Below are positions 9,512-17,387 of a DNA stretch of 64,000 nucleotides, in pieces. The notes below the pieces were generated by a model that had not been told where the DNA came from, did no database searches, and saw only the letters and a list, made by a program, of their open reading frames with translations. Positions within the stretch are counted from its first letter, which is position 1, and the number at the start of each line of letters is the position of its first letter. Source of the DNA: Gloeocapsa sp. PCC 7428. Its GTDB lineage: Bacteria > Cyanobacteriota > Cyanobacteriia > Cyanobacteriales > Chroococcidiopsidaceae. The DNA is taken from assembly GCF_000317555.1 (NCBI RefSeq), contig NC_019745.1, positions 3,720,001-3,784,000 of the forward strand. Direction: 5' to 3'. The position numbers and the translations under genes were made by a program.

Positions 9512-9535
9512 TTTTTCAGTATAAATACTGAAAAA
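9512..9535. promoter_or_regulatory. 11+11 inverted repeat before the NB-ARC gene
   Basis: TTTTTCAGTAT is followed by AA and then its exact complement ATACTGAAAAA, ending 71 bases before the gene start. A two-base spacer is too short for a good RNA hairpin, so an operator overlapping the promoter is the better reading. Confidence 0.4.
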
Positions 9536-9606
9536 TATTTAGATGCATATTTTCCCCAACTTACCCCTACTGTCTAAAAACTTGAGGAATCAGGGAGCGA
9601 TCGCGG

Positions 9607-11646
9607 ATGGACGCAGAAGAGGCACTACGCTTATTGGATAAACTTTTGCAACAGCAAAGACTGACTGACGTGCAGGAACTTATACTACGCCTGACATGGC
9701 AAAAATTAACTTATGCAGAGATTGCAGAAAGAACTAATTATGAACCTGATTACATAAAGTTCCTTGGCTTTCAATTGTGGCAGCTACTTTCAACAGCACT
9801 AGGAGAGAAAGTAACCAAGAGTAATTTTAAGTCGGTTTTAAGACGAAAAGCAGAAGAATTTAAGATAGTAGATGATTCTACATCTCATCAAGTAAAACAA
9901 GCGATTAGTCCTGAAAATCATCCGCAAGCGATCGCACGCAAATACCAAGACTGGCAAAAAGCAATCGATGTTTCTGGATTCTACGGGCGCACTCCAGAAA
10001 TTGCTACACTTCAACGCTGGATAGTCGAGGATCGGTGTCGGTTAGTCACACTCGTCGGTATAGGTGGGATCGGTAAAACTGCTTTATCAGTGAAAGTTGC
10101 ACAAAGCGTGCAAGACTGCTTTGAGTTTACCATCTGGCGCAGTCTCCGCGACGCTCCATCGCTGAATGCATTATTGACAGTGCTGATCAAATTTATTTCC
10201 CAACAGCAGGAAGTTCATTTACCAGATACAGTAGGTGGTAGAATTTCACGATTGATTGAATACTTGCAGGCTTTGCGTTGTTTACTCATTCTCGATAATT
10301 TTGAAACAATCTTCAGCAGCAACCAACGCGCGGGGAGCTACCGCCCAGGCTATGAAGAGTACAGCGAATTAGTGCAACAAATCGGTGAAGTACCACATCA
10401 AAGCTGTTTATTACTAACCAGTCGCGAAAAGCCTGCGGAAGTCGCTGCCCTTGAAGGCGAAACTCTTCCGGTGAGAACATTACAACTTGGAGGATTGCAC
10501 ACACCTGCGGGACAGGAGATCTTACTATCCAAAGGGCTTTCGGGTTCGGTGGACGAGACTGAGAAATTGATTGAATCTTACCGAGGAAATCCACTCGCGC
10601 TCAAGATTGCCGCAACTTCAATTTTAGATTTATTTGATGGTAGCATTGCGGATTTTCTCCAGCAAGGAACGATTGTTTTCAATGGAATTCGCAATTTATT
10701 AGCACGCCAAATTCAACGGCTAGCACCTTTAGAAGCACAAATTATGTACTGGCTAGCGATTAATCGCGAACCCGTTTCAGCTGCACAGTTGCAAGCAGAT
10801 ATTGTGCCTGCGGTATCGCGATCGCAGATCGTCGAAACTTTAGAATCATTAAGTTGGCGATCGCTTATCGAAAAAAATACCGCAGGATTCACGCAACAAC
10901 CTGTTGTCATGGAATACATGATCGATCAACTGATTAAACAGGTTTGTACAGAAATTACAACAGGTACAATTCAATTTTTCAATCGTTACGCGCTGATGAA
11001 AGCGACAGCCAAAGACTACATCCGAGACAGCCAAATTCGCGTAATTGTAGCGCCAATTTTAGCCAACTTACACGCGCAGTTTCAAGCTTCCGCCGCAATT
11101 GAACAGCAATTACAACGAATGATCGCGCTTTTACGAACCGAATTTACTACTCCAGGGTACGGCGGCGGTAACACAATTAATCTGTTACGTCAGTTGCAAG
11201 TTGATTTTAGCGATTATGACTTTTCTGGTTTAACGATTTGGCAAGCATATCTTGTGGGAGTGAACTTGCATCGAGTTAATTTTGCAAATGCTCATTTTGC
11301 CCAATCAACTTTTACCGCAGCTTTAGTTAATACCCTCTGGGTCGAATTTAGTCATAATGCTAAACTCATTGTGACGAGTAATGCTAATGGTAGTGTTCGC
11401 GTGTGGAATGCCGCAGACGATCAACACCTACGTAGCTACGAAGGACATATTGGTTGGGTGTGGATGGTGACTTTTAGCCCCGATGGTACAATGCTTGCCA
11501 GTTGCGGCGACGATGGCAAAACTCTCGCGAGTGGCAGTCACAACGAAACAATTCGGCTGTGGGATGTTACAAAGGTAACGTGTTTATGTACTATACGATC
11601 GCCTTATCCTTACGAAGCAACGAACATCACGAATATTCAGAGTTAA
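9607..11646 (+). CDS. NB-ARC (STAND) ATPase with collapsed WD40 tail
   Basis: The 679-residue protein has an N-terminal helical domain of the vMAP type (about 1-80) and an NB-ARC ATPase with P-loop GIGGIGKT at 151-158 and Walker B LLILD near 226-230. After a winged-helix/helical region come about 15 pentapeptide-like residues (VNLHRVNFANAHF) and WD40 sequence from about 575. Family members carry a dozen or more WD40 repeats, but only about two partial ones remain. They are joined as SCGDDGKTLASGSH, as if one repeat start had recombined with a later one. The C-terminus (RSPYPYEATNIT) matches the usual end of the family but is short. Function is probably regulatory or defence-related STAND signalling. 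AGGGAG plus a HIP1 octamer (9597-9604) form the ribosome-site region. Confidence 0.85.
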   Translation: MDAEEALRLLDKLLQQQRLTDVQELILRLTWQKLTYAEIAERTNYEPDYIKFLGFQLWQLLSTALGEKVTKSNFKSVLRRKAEEFKIVDDSTSHQVKQAISPENHPQAIARKYQDWQKAIDVSGFYGRTPEIATLQRWIVEDRCRLVTLVGIGGIGKTALSVKVAQSVQDCFEFTIWRSLRDAPSLNALLTVLIKFISQQQEVHLPDTVGGRISRLIEYLQALRCLLILDNFETIFSSNQRAGSYRPGYEEYSELVQQIGEVPHQSCLLLTSREKPAEVAALEGETLPVRTLQLGGLHTPAGQEILLSKGLSGSVDETEKLIESYRGNPLALKIAATSILDLFDGSIADFLQQGTIVFNGIRNLLARQIQRLAPLEAQIMYWLAINREPVSAAQLQADIVPAVSRSQIVETLESLSWRSLIEKNTAGFTQQPVVMEYMIDQLIKQVCTEITTGTIQFFNRYALMKATAKDYIRDSQIRVIVAPILANLHAQFQASAAIEQQLQRMIALLRTEFTTPGYGGGNTINLLRQLQVDFSDYDFSGLTIWQAYLVGVNLHRVNFANAHFAQSTFTAALVNTLWVEFSHNAKLIVTSNANGSVRVWNAADDQHLRSYEGHIGWVWMVTFSPDGTMLASCGDDGKTLASGSHNETIRLWDVTKVTCLCTIRSPYPYEATNITNIQS

Positions 11647-11853
11647 ACTCGCGCCAATACTGCATCACTCAAGCGCCTTGAAGCTATCGAAACCTAAAAG
11701 AGTCAAGGCTTCAATTAAATGCGATCGCCTCCAGCGCTGCACAATCGCATTTACTTATACTCCTGTTTAACACCGCTAATCACACTTTCGCTTGCTGAGT
11801 TCTTCACATTTTGTTACAAAGGTAGGAAGACGTTCCGTAAAGCTTAAAACGTT

Positions 11854-12651
11854 ATGTTGTTTGGCGGACTTAGTGGTTTAACCAATCCTACTGGCACTGA
11901 CTGGGGAGAGCGGATGCTCAACACAGTTGCCAGCCAAACGATTCGCCATTTATTCACCCGTAGCGAATCGGTAGAAGTCGCTGTCCGCTGTTATCCCTCT
12001 AGTAAATTGTTGCAAGGTAGTATTGACAGCTTCAAAATGAGCGGTCGCGGTTTAGTGATTCGTAAAGACTTTTATGTCGAAGAAATGTCGTTTGAAACCG
12101 ATGCGGTGGCGATTGACTTTAGCTCGGTTCTCGGCGGTAAACTCACGCTCAAACAACCTACGCAAGCGGTTGCGCAAGTTACCTTAACTGAAGATGGCAT
12201 TAATAATGCTTTCAACGCTGAACTTGTCAAAAAACGCCTTCAAAATCTTTCTCTACCAGGCTTAGCCGATATTTCCGGTGGTGAGTCAATTTCTTTCAGC
12301 GATGTTCAAGTCCAACTATTACCAGAAAACGAAGTCAAAATTGCCGCTAAAGCAGATATCAGTAACGGCGAACTCGTACCAATTAGCCTAAAAGCAACTT
12401 TAGCAGTAGAACGACGCCGACGTGTCGCTTTTCAAAACCCCCAATTTGAAGCTCAAGACATTCCCGAAGCGCAACGGGAGCTTTCGCAAACTTTAACTAA
12501 TGCTCTGGCAGAAATTTTGAATAACATGGTTGACCTAGATCGCTTTGACTTAGATGGCGTTATGATGCGGATCAACCGTTTAGAAACTCAAGGTCAAAAA
12601 CTCATCTTCAGCGGCTACGCCCAAATTGATCGCATTCCTGGGAATGCCTAG
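11854..12651 (+). CDS. DUF2993 (LmeA-like) protein
   Basis: A 265-residue protein of the cyanobacterial DUF2993 family, recognisable from DWGERMLNTVASQTI near residue 16 and from the alternating beta pattern around QPTQAVAQVTLTEDGINNAFN. The family is thought to bind lipids, by analogy with LmeA, with a BPI/SRPBCC-like beta fold. There is no obvious signal peptide or membrane helix. It stands alone between the NB-ARC gene and a broken acetyltransferase gene. The 207 bases before it contain only a HIP1 site and no clear gene. Confidence 0.75.
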   Translation: MLFGGLSGLTNPTGTDWGERMLNTVASQTIRHLFTRSESVEVAVRCYPSSKLLQGSIDSFKMSGRGLVIRKDFYVEEMSFETDAVAIDFSSVLGGKLTLKQPTQAVAQVTLTEDGINNAFNAELVKKRLQNLSLPGLADISGGESISFSDVQVQLLPENEVKIAAKADISNGELVPISLKATLAVERRRRVAFQNPQFEAQDIPEAQRELSQTLTNALAEILNNMVDLDRFDLDGVMMRINRLETQGQKLIFSGYAQIDRIPGNA

Positions 12652-12753
12652 TTGACTTGCCTTGAGTTATTTGAGTTTATTTAGTTGCACTTCCTCGATT
12701 AGGTAGTTGTGGAGCGATCTTAAGAATAAAATAACTGGATCGAGTTATCAATT

Positions 12754-13256
12754 ATGATGATAGTTCGAGATGCCACCCACAACGATATTCCTGCTATTGC
12801 CAAAGTTCATGTAGATACTTGGCGAACAACCTATCGAAGGATTGTGTCAGCCGAGCATTTGGCGAACCTGTCATATGAGCGCAGAGCAAACGCTTGGTAT
12901 GATATCTTCAACCAAGCCTCAGAAGACGGTAACTTTACTTATGTTGCTGAGAATGAATCTGGCGAGATTGTCGGCTTTGCCAATGGAGGAGCAGAGTGTA
13001 CAGGCGATCCAATATACAAGGGTGAATTGACTGCCATTTACATTCGACAAAGCTATCAGCGAAAAGGTTGCGGCGCTCAGGCATTAAATCAATGTTAGTG
13101 TGGGTTCTCGCCGATAATCCCGCGTGCCAATTTTATGCTGTACTTGGAGGAAAACGAGTCCGCGAACAAGAGCTTGAAATTGGCGGAAAATCGCTAATCG
13201 AGGTAGCTTATGGTTGGATAGATACGGCAAATCTGACAAGCATAGTTATTGGGTAG
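12754..13256 (+). pseudogene. GNAT N-acetyltransferase, frameshifted
   Basis: The first frame (12754-13098) begins MMIVRDATHNDIPAIAKVHVDTWRTTY and carries a GNAT fold up to the acetyl-CoA loop YQRKGCG, then runs out as AQALNQC and stops. From about 13071 another frame continues correctly: SGIKSMLVWVLADNPACQFY, then LGGKR, the normal end of this family. Between G-C-G and GIKSM the usual helix of about a dozen residues is absent, so a small deletion removed it and shifted the frame. The product as written would lack the C-terminal half of the domain. A sequencing indel alone would not explain the missing residues. Confidence 0.75.
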
Positions 13257-13571
13257 TTATCGTTAGACAAAGTACTTTTAAATTGTTGATAGAGCGATCG
13301 CATAAAGTAAACATCTTGTTAGATTATTGAATAGTCCGCCAGAATTTGAGGGGCGGGGGCAAATCCAGGCTTTTGAGGTTGATACAACAAGCCCGATTCC
13401 GAGAGAGAAGATCAGGAAGAACGTTGGTTTACGGGGTTAGGAGGGCAAGCTCTGAATTCACGACAGTAGCCGAAATTATAGTCTGTAAGTGTTTTAGTTG
13501 AAGAGAAATGGTTGGAGCGCGCAACAAAGCAAGGTCATCTTGCCTAAACTGTAAAAGAATTCAACAATGAG
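13257..13571. other. Intergenic stretch without recognisable gene
   Basis: It contains one HIP1 octamer near 13296 and mixed sequence with short open stretches that I cannot match to any family. No terminator or tRNA is seen. Confidence 0.5.
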
Positions 13572-14297
13572 GTGCAGACCATGCTTAGAAAAATTGCACT
13601 GCTTGGTGAATATACGCCTACGTTTCAACCCCACATCGCAACGAACGCAGCAATCAACCACTCATCTAACAAATTAGGAATTAGTATCGAAGGAGTTTGG
13701 GTTTCGACTGATGATATAGATAATTCTATCTTCAACACTTACGCTGGAATTTGGGTCGCGCCTGGTAGTCCATATAAAAATATGGATAAAACGCTTTGGG
13801 CAATCCGCTACGCCCGTGAAAATGCTGTTCCCTGCTTTGGTACTTGTGGCGGTTTCCAGCACCAAATTGTTGAATATGCTCGCAACGTTTTAGGATTTCA
13901 GGATGCACAACACGCGGAATATGACCCGTATGCATCTAGCCTGTTTATTTCAAAGCTTGACTGTTCTTTAGCAGGGCGTGAAATGTCATTAACTTTTGCA
14001 GCAGATTCTTTAGTTGCAGAGATTTATGGTTCGCGAACGGCAACTGAGCAGTACTATTGCAATTTCGGTGTCAATCCTGAATTTGTTTCACTGATTAGTA
14101 GCGATCAGTTAAAAGTGACTGGCTCAGATAACGAAGGGGAAGTGCGTGTTATTGAGCTTCCCACGCATCCCTTTTTTATAGGAACCTTGTTTGTCCCGCA
14201 GGCACGATCGACGGCTGAAGTGCCTCACCCTTTAGTTACAGCGTTTTTGAAAGCAGTTGCAGTCAATACACACTATGACAGAGGTCAGGGTGCCTAA
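13572..14297 (+). CDS. Class I glutamine amidotransferase-like protein (CTP synthase C-terminal-like)
   Basis: The 241-residue protein resembles the glutaminase half of CTP synthase without the synthetase half. The nucleophile elbow is CFGTCGGFQH (second Cys) and the catalytic His lies in PTHPFFIGTLF. Where classical members have a Glu two residues past the His-linked motif (H-P-E type), this protein reads VPQ, so the triad acid may be missing or located elsewhere. WVAPGSPYKNMD near residue 60 is the oxyanion region. GTG at 13572 or ATG at 13581 could be the start. GTG follows AATGAG only weakly, so the choice is open. Substrate unknown. Confidence 0.75.
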   Translation: MQTMLRKIALLGEYTPTFQPHIATNAAINHSSNKLGISIEGVWVSTDDIDNSIFNTYAGIWVAPGSPYKNMDKTLWAIRYARENAVPCFGTCGGFQHQIVEYARNVLGFQDAQHAEYDPYASSLFISKLDCSLAGREMSLTFAADSLVAEIYGSRTATEQYYCNFGVNPEFVSLISSDQLKVTGSDNEGEVRVIELPTHPFFIGTLFVPQARSTAEVPHPLVTAFLKAVAVNTHYDRGQGA

Positions 14298-14324
14298 GAG
14301 CAGAGGAGCAGAGGAGCAGAGGAG
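14298..14324. repeat. Octamer array GAGCAGAG x3.4
   Basis: Three perfect 8-base copies plus GAG directly after the amidotransferase-like gene. Note period 8, unlike the other arrays. Confidence 0.85.
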
Positions 14325-14380
14325 AAATACTACATAAGGATACCTCCACAACTTTGCTATGGCTCCTCCTCACCCTTTTT

Positions 14381-15775
14381 CTACCGTCCTACACCAACAT
14401 AGTAGAATCCAGCTTGCTGTAATTTTTCACGATCGAGGAAGTTACGACCATCAATCATGACAGGATTGTTCATCAAGCTTGCCATTTTCTCGTAATCGAG
14501 ATTTTGGAACTGTTTCCAGTCGGTCACTAAAACTAAAGCATCACAACCATCTGCAAGGCGCTCAGGGTCGGTTTCAACCATTACGCCAGAAAGACCATGA
14601 CGCATTCCGCTTTGGGACACAATGGGATCGTAGGCTTTGACTTTGGTTCCTAGACGATTGAGATGCTCGATTAAGTTGAGTGCTGGTGCATCGCGCATAT
14701 CATCGGTATCCGGTTTAAAGGTTAAGCCGAGTAAGCCGACGGTTTTACCCTTAAGGATTTTGAGAACCTGTTGGAGTTTTTCAACTCCAATCAACCGTTG
14801 GCGCTGATTGACGCTGACAGCAGCTTTAAGCAGGTGCGCTTCATAGCCATAGTCATCCGCAGTATGAATTAAGGCTGAGACATCTTTCGGGAAACAGGAA
14901 CCACCCCAACCGATACCAGCTTGTAGGAATTTATTACCAATGCGCGAGTCAAGCCCAATACCTTTAGCAACTTGCGTGACATCCGCACCAACGCGATCGC
15001 AAATATTCGCGACTTCGTTGATAAAACTAATTTTAGTTGCCAAGAATGCATTCGCTGCGTACTTGATCATCTCCGCCGAACTGAGATCAGTCACCACGAT
15101 TGGCACTGGTGGGAGCGACTTCTCTTCAGCAAACTGGCGCTCGACAATTGGGGTGTACAGTTCCTGCATCATCGCGATCGCTTTCGGATTATTGCTACCG
15201 AGTACAATGCGATCGGGGTTAAAGGTGTCATAAACTGCTGATCCTTCGCGCAGAAACTCTGGGTTGCTGACGATATCAAACTCAGCTATTTGTGTTGGGG
15301 GAAACTCTTCTTTAACATTACCCGCAGCAACAGGAACTTTTTCGGTTTGGCGTTCGGCAATGCCATCGAGTACGAGCATGCGCACCCAGTCACCCGAACC
15401 AATTGGTACTGTCGATTTGTTGACGATTACTTTGTAGCCACCGTTGAGATGCGCGCCGATTCCACGAGCTACTGCTTCTACATAGCGGGTGTCGCTTTCG
15501 CCGGTTGGTAAGGGAGGTGTTCCCACAGCAATAAAGAGAATTTCTCCGTGGTTCACACCTGCGCCCAAATCGGTTGTGAACTCAATTTTTTTTGCCGCGA
15601 TCGCCGACTGCATAATTTCTGACAGTCCTGGTTCAAAAATCGGTGACTGTCCGGCTTTCATCAACTTAACTTTTTCTTCGTTATTATCGACACAGATGAC
15701 GTCATGCCCAATATGAGCTAGGCAAGCACCAGTCACTAAGCCGACGTATCCAGTACCAATTACGCAAACACGCAT
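14381..15775 (-). CDS. ugd: UDP-glucose 6-dehydrogenase
   Basis: The 464-residue enzyme oxidises UDP-glucose to UDP-glucuronate with two NAD+. The N-terminal Rossmann motif GTGYVGLVTG is at 7-16. The catalytic Cys294 lies in GWGGSCFPKD, and NPEFLREGSA near 171-180 is the family substrate loop. An insertion around residues 137-165 makes it longer than the usual 430 or so and is common in cyanobacterial members. The next gene downstream in metabolism, UDP-glucuronate decarboxylase, lies upstream on the same strand (15918-16880), so the two are likely cotranscribed for exopolysaccharide or wall sugars. Confidence 0.95.
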   Translation of the reverse strand: MRVCVIGTGYVGLVTGACLAHIGHDVICVDNNEEKVKLMKAGQSPIFEPGLSEIMQSAIAAKKIEFTTDLGAGVNHGEILFIAVGTPPLPTGESDTRYVEAVARGIGAHLNGGYKVIVNKSTVPIGSGDWVRMLVLDGIAERQTEKVPVAAGNVKEEFPPTQIAEFDIVSNPEFLREGSAVYDTFNPDRIVLGSNNPKAIAMMQELYTPIVERQFAEEKSLPPVPIVVTDLSSAEMIKYAANAFLATKISFINEVANICDRVGADVTQVAKGIGLDSRIGNKFLQAGIGWGGSCFPKDVSALIHTADDYGYEAHLLKAAVSVNQRQRLIGVEKLQQVLKILKGKTVGLLGLTFKPDTDDMRDAPALNLIEHLNRLGTKVKAYDPIVSQSGMRHGLSGVMVETDPERLADGCDALVLVTDWKQFQNLDYEKMASLMNNPVMIDGRNFLDREKLQQAGFYYVGVGR

Positions 15776-15882
15776 ATTTTATCGATCCTCAGTTATGTTG
15801 TACAGGTGGTTAAAGTAGCTAAAACTTAGAGTTATTTCAGAGTTTTAGGTTTACAGGTTTTAGCGTTCTTACAATAACCCTG

Positions 15883-15910
15883 ACCCCCAATCCCTGACCT
15901 TCTGACCTCT
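15883..15910. repeat. Degenerate heptamer array, consensus AYCCCYR
   Basis: Units ACCCCCA, ATCCCTG, an 8-base ACCTTCTG and ACCTCT lie between the two UDP-sugar genes. On the opposite strand they resemble the GRGGTCR array at 20443. Confidence 0.65.
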
Positions 15911-15917
15911 AAGCCCC

Positions 15918-16880
15918 CTACTTTGCTATCTTGCTAGCTTCGAGTGGTTGCTCGCTTTGAATTCGAGACCGAAAATCTTCTATAGTGAGCTTTAAACCCT
16001 CTTGCAGTGGTACTGTAGGTTCCCAGTTCAACCAAGTTTTGGCGCGGGTAATGTCAGGACGGCGACGGCGAGGGTCGTCGGAAGGTAAAGGCTCAAACTT
16101 AATTTCTGCCTCTGGATTGACTAGCTGCTGCACCGCAGTTGCTAGCTCTAGAATTGTGTATTCATCTGGGTTGCCCAAGTTAACAGGACCGATATGCTCG
16201 TTGTTCATTAACCGCATTAGTCCTTCTACCAGATCGGAAACGTAGCAGAAACTACGCGTTTGTGAACCATCTCCATACACTGTTAAGGGATTGCCTCGGA
16301 GCGCTTGCGCGACAAAGTTACTGACGACTCGACCATCGTTTTCTAACATTCGCGGACCGTAGGTATTGAAGATTCGAGCCACACGAATATCAACGTCATT
16401 TTGGCGATGATAGTCAAACGAGAGCGTTTCAGCAATTCGCTTACCTTCGTCGTAGCACGAGCGGATTCCGATGGGATTAACGTTTCCACGGTAATCCTCT
16501 GTTTGCGGATGAACTTCGGGATCGCCGTAGATTTCTGATGTGGAAGCTAATAAAAAGCGGGCTTTGACTCGTTTAGCTAAACCCAGCATATTGAGCGTAC
16601 CCATGACGCTGGTTTTAACAGTCTTGACTGGATTGTACTGATAGTGAACTGGAGATGCAGGACAAGCAAGATGATAGATCTGGTCTACTTCTAACCGAAT
16701 CGCTTCAGTGATGTCATGGCGAATCAATTCAAAATAAGGATGATCCAGCCATTTGAGGATATTACGCTTGTGACCGGTGTAGAAGTTATCAAGACAAATG
16801 ACCTCGTGTCCTTCGACCATCAACCGATCAATAAGATGGGAACCGACAAAACCAGCACCACCCGTAACCAAAATTCTCAT
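15918..16880 (-). CDS. UDP-glucuronate decarboxylase (UDP-xylose synthase)
   Basis: A 320-residue short-chain dehydrogenase/epimerase-type enzyme. [10 protein letters not shown] at 7-16 binds NAD, and the catalytic pair is Tyr143 and Lys147 in [17 protein letters not shown] near 113-121 and [10 protein letters not shown] near 168-177 are typical of the UXS group, as is the conserved [11 protein letters not shown]. It turns UDP-glucuronate into UDP-xylose with loss of CO2, using the product of the neighbouring dehydrogenase. Length is normal for bacterial members, which lack the plant membrane anchor. Spacing of 142 bases to the dehydrogenase gene contains a heptamer array. Confidence 0.92.
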   Translation of the reverse strand: MRILVTGGAGFVGSHLIDRLMVEGHEVICLDNFYTGHKRNILKWLDHPYFELIRHDITEAIRLEVDQIYHLACPASPVHYQYNPVKTVKTSVMGTLNMLGLAKRVKARFLLASTSEIYGDPEVHPQTEDYRGNVNPIGIRSCYDEGKRIAETLSFDYHRQNDVDIRVARIFNTYGPRMLENDGRVVSNFVAQALRGNPLTVYGDGSQTRSFCYVSDLVEGLMRLMNNEHIGPVNLGNPDEYTILELATAVQQLVNPEAEIKFEPLPSDDPRRRRPDITRAKTWLNWEPTVPLQEGLKLTIEDFRSRIQSEQPLEASKIAK

Positions 16881-17196
16881 AGTCTGCTAGTAACTTAGAT
16901 TAAGTATATTTAACCAGCGATCGCGCTTTTGTCTAAGGTAACTTGCCTTAAGGCAGTGGTAAAGAGGCAACACCAAATTAATCTGATGACCTCCTCTTGC
17001 TTTTTCGGCATAATTACTGTATCTCGCTCGCAGATGACAATATTTTTCTGGATTCAATTAACTTTGGCGAAAGCAAACTGAGCACCAATTTAACTAAATT
17101 AAATAGCAAGCTATCAAATTTGCAAATAGCAACACAGCATAATAGCGTACAATTCACTAAATCTTTAATAAAATCTTAGAGATTTTATCGTACCTT

Positions 17197-17385
17197 ATAC
17201 CATTTCACTCAATAAAAACGACAAATCATTTCTCCTCTGCCCCTCTGCTCACGCCAGTCGCCGCAAAGGGGTAAACCCTACAGTCGGTTTGCTCAACGGA
17301 GGACACCTCCGCACGCAACCGACCTCCCCCACGGCGCAGGCTCCTGAAGCTGCCTATTTGTAGCAACTTCAAAGTGAAATGGTAT
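17197..17385. repeat. MITE-like segment with 13-base terminal inverted repeats
   Basis: ATACCATTTCACT at 17197-17209 is mirrored exactly by AGTGAAATGGTAT at 17373-17385. Between them is a GC-rich core with nested hairpins: CGGAGG-ACA-CCTCCG at 17297-17311 inside GTCGGTT/AACCGAC at 17283-17323. No gene is inside. The remainder of the gap, from 16881, is AT-rich and contains no gene I can support. Confidence 0.6.
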
Positions 17386-17387
17386 GA

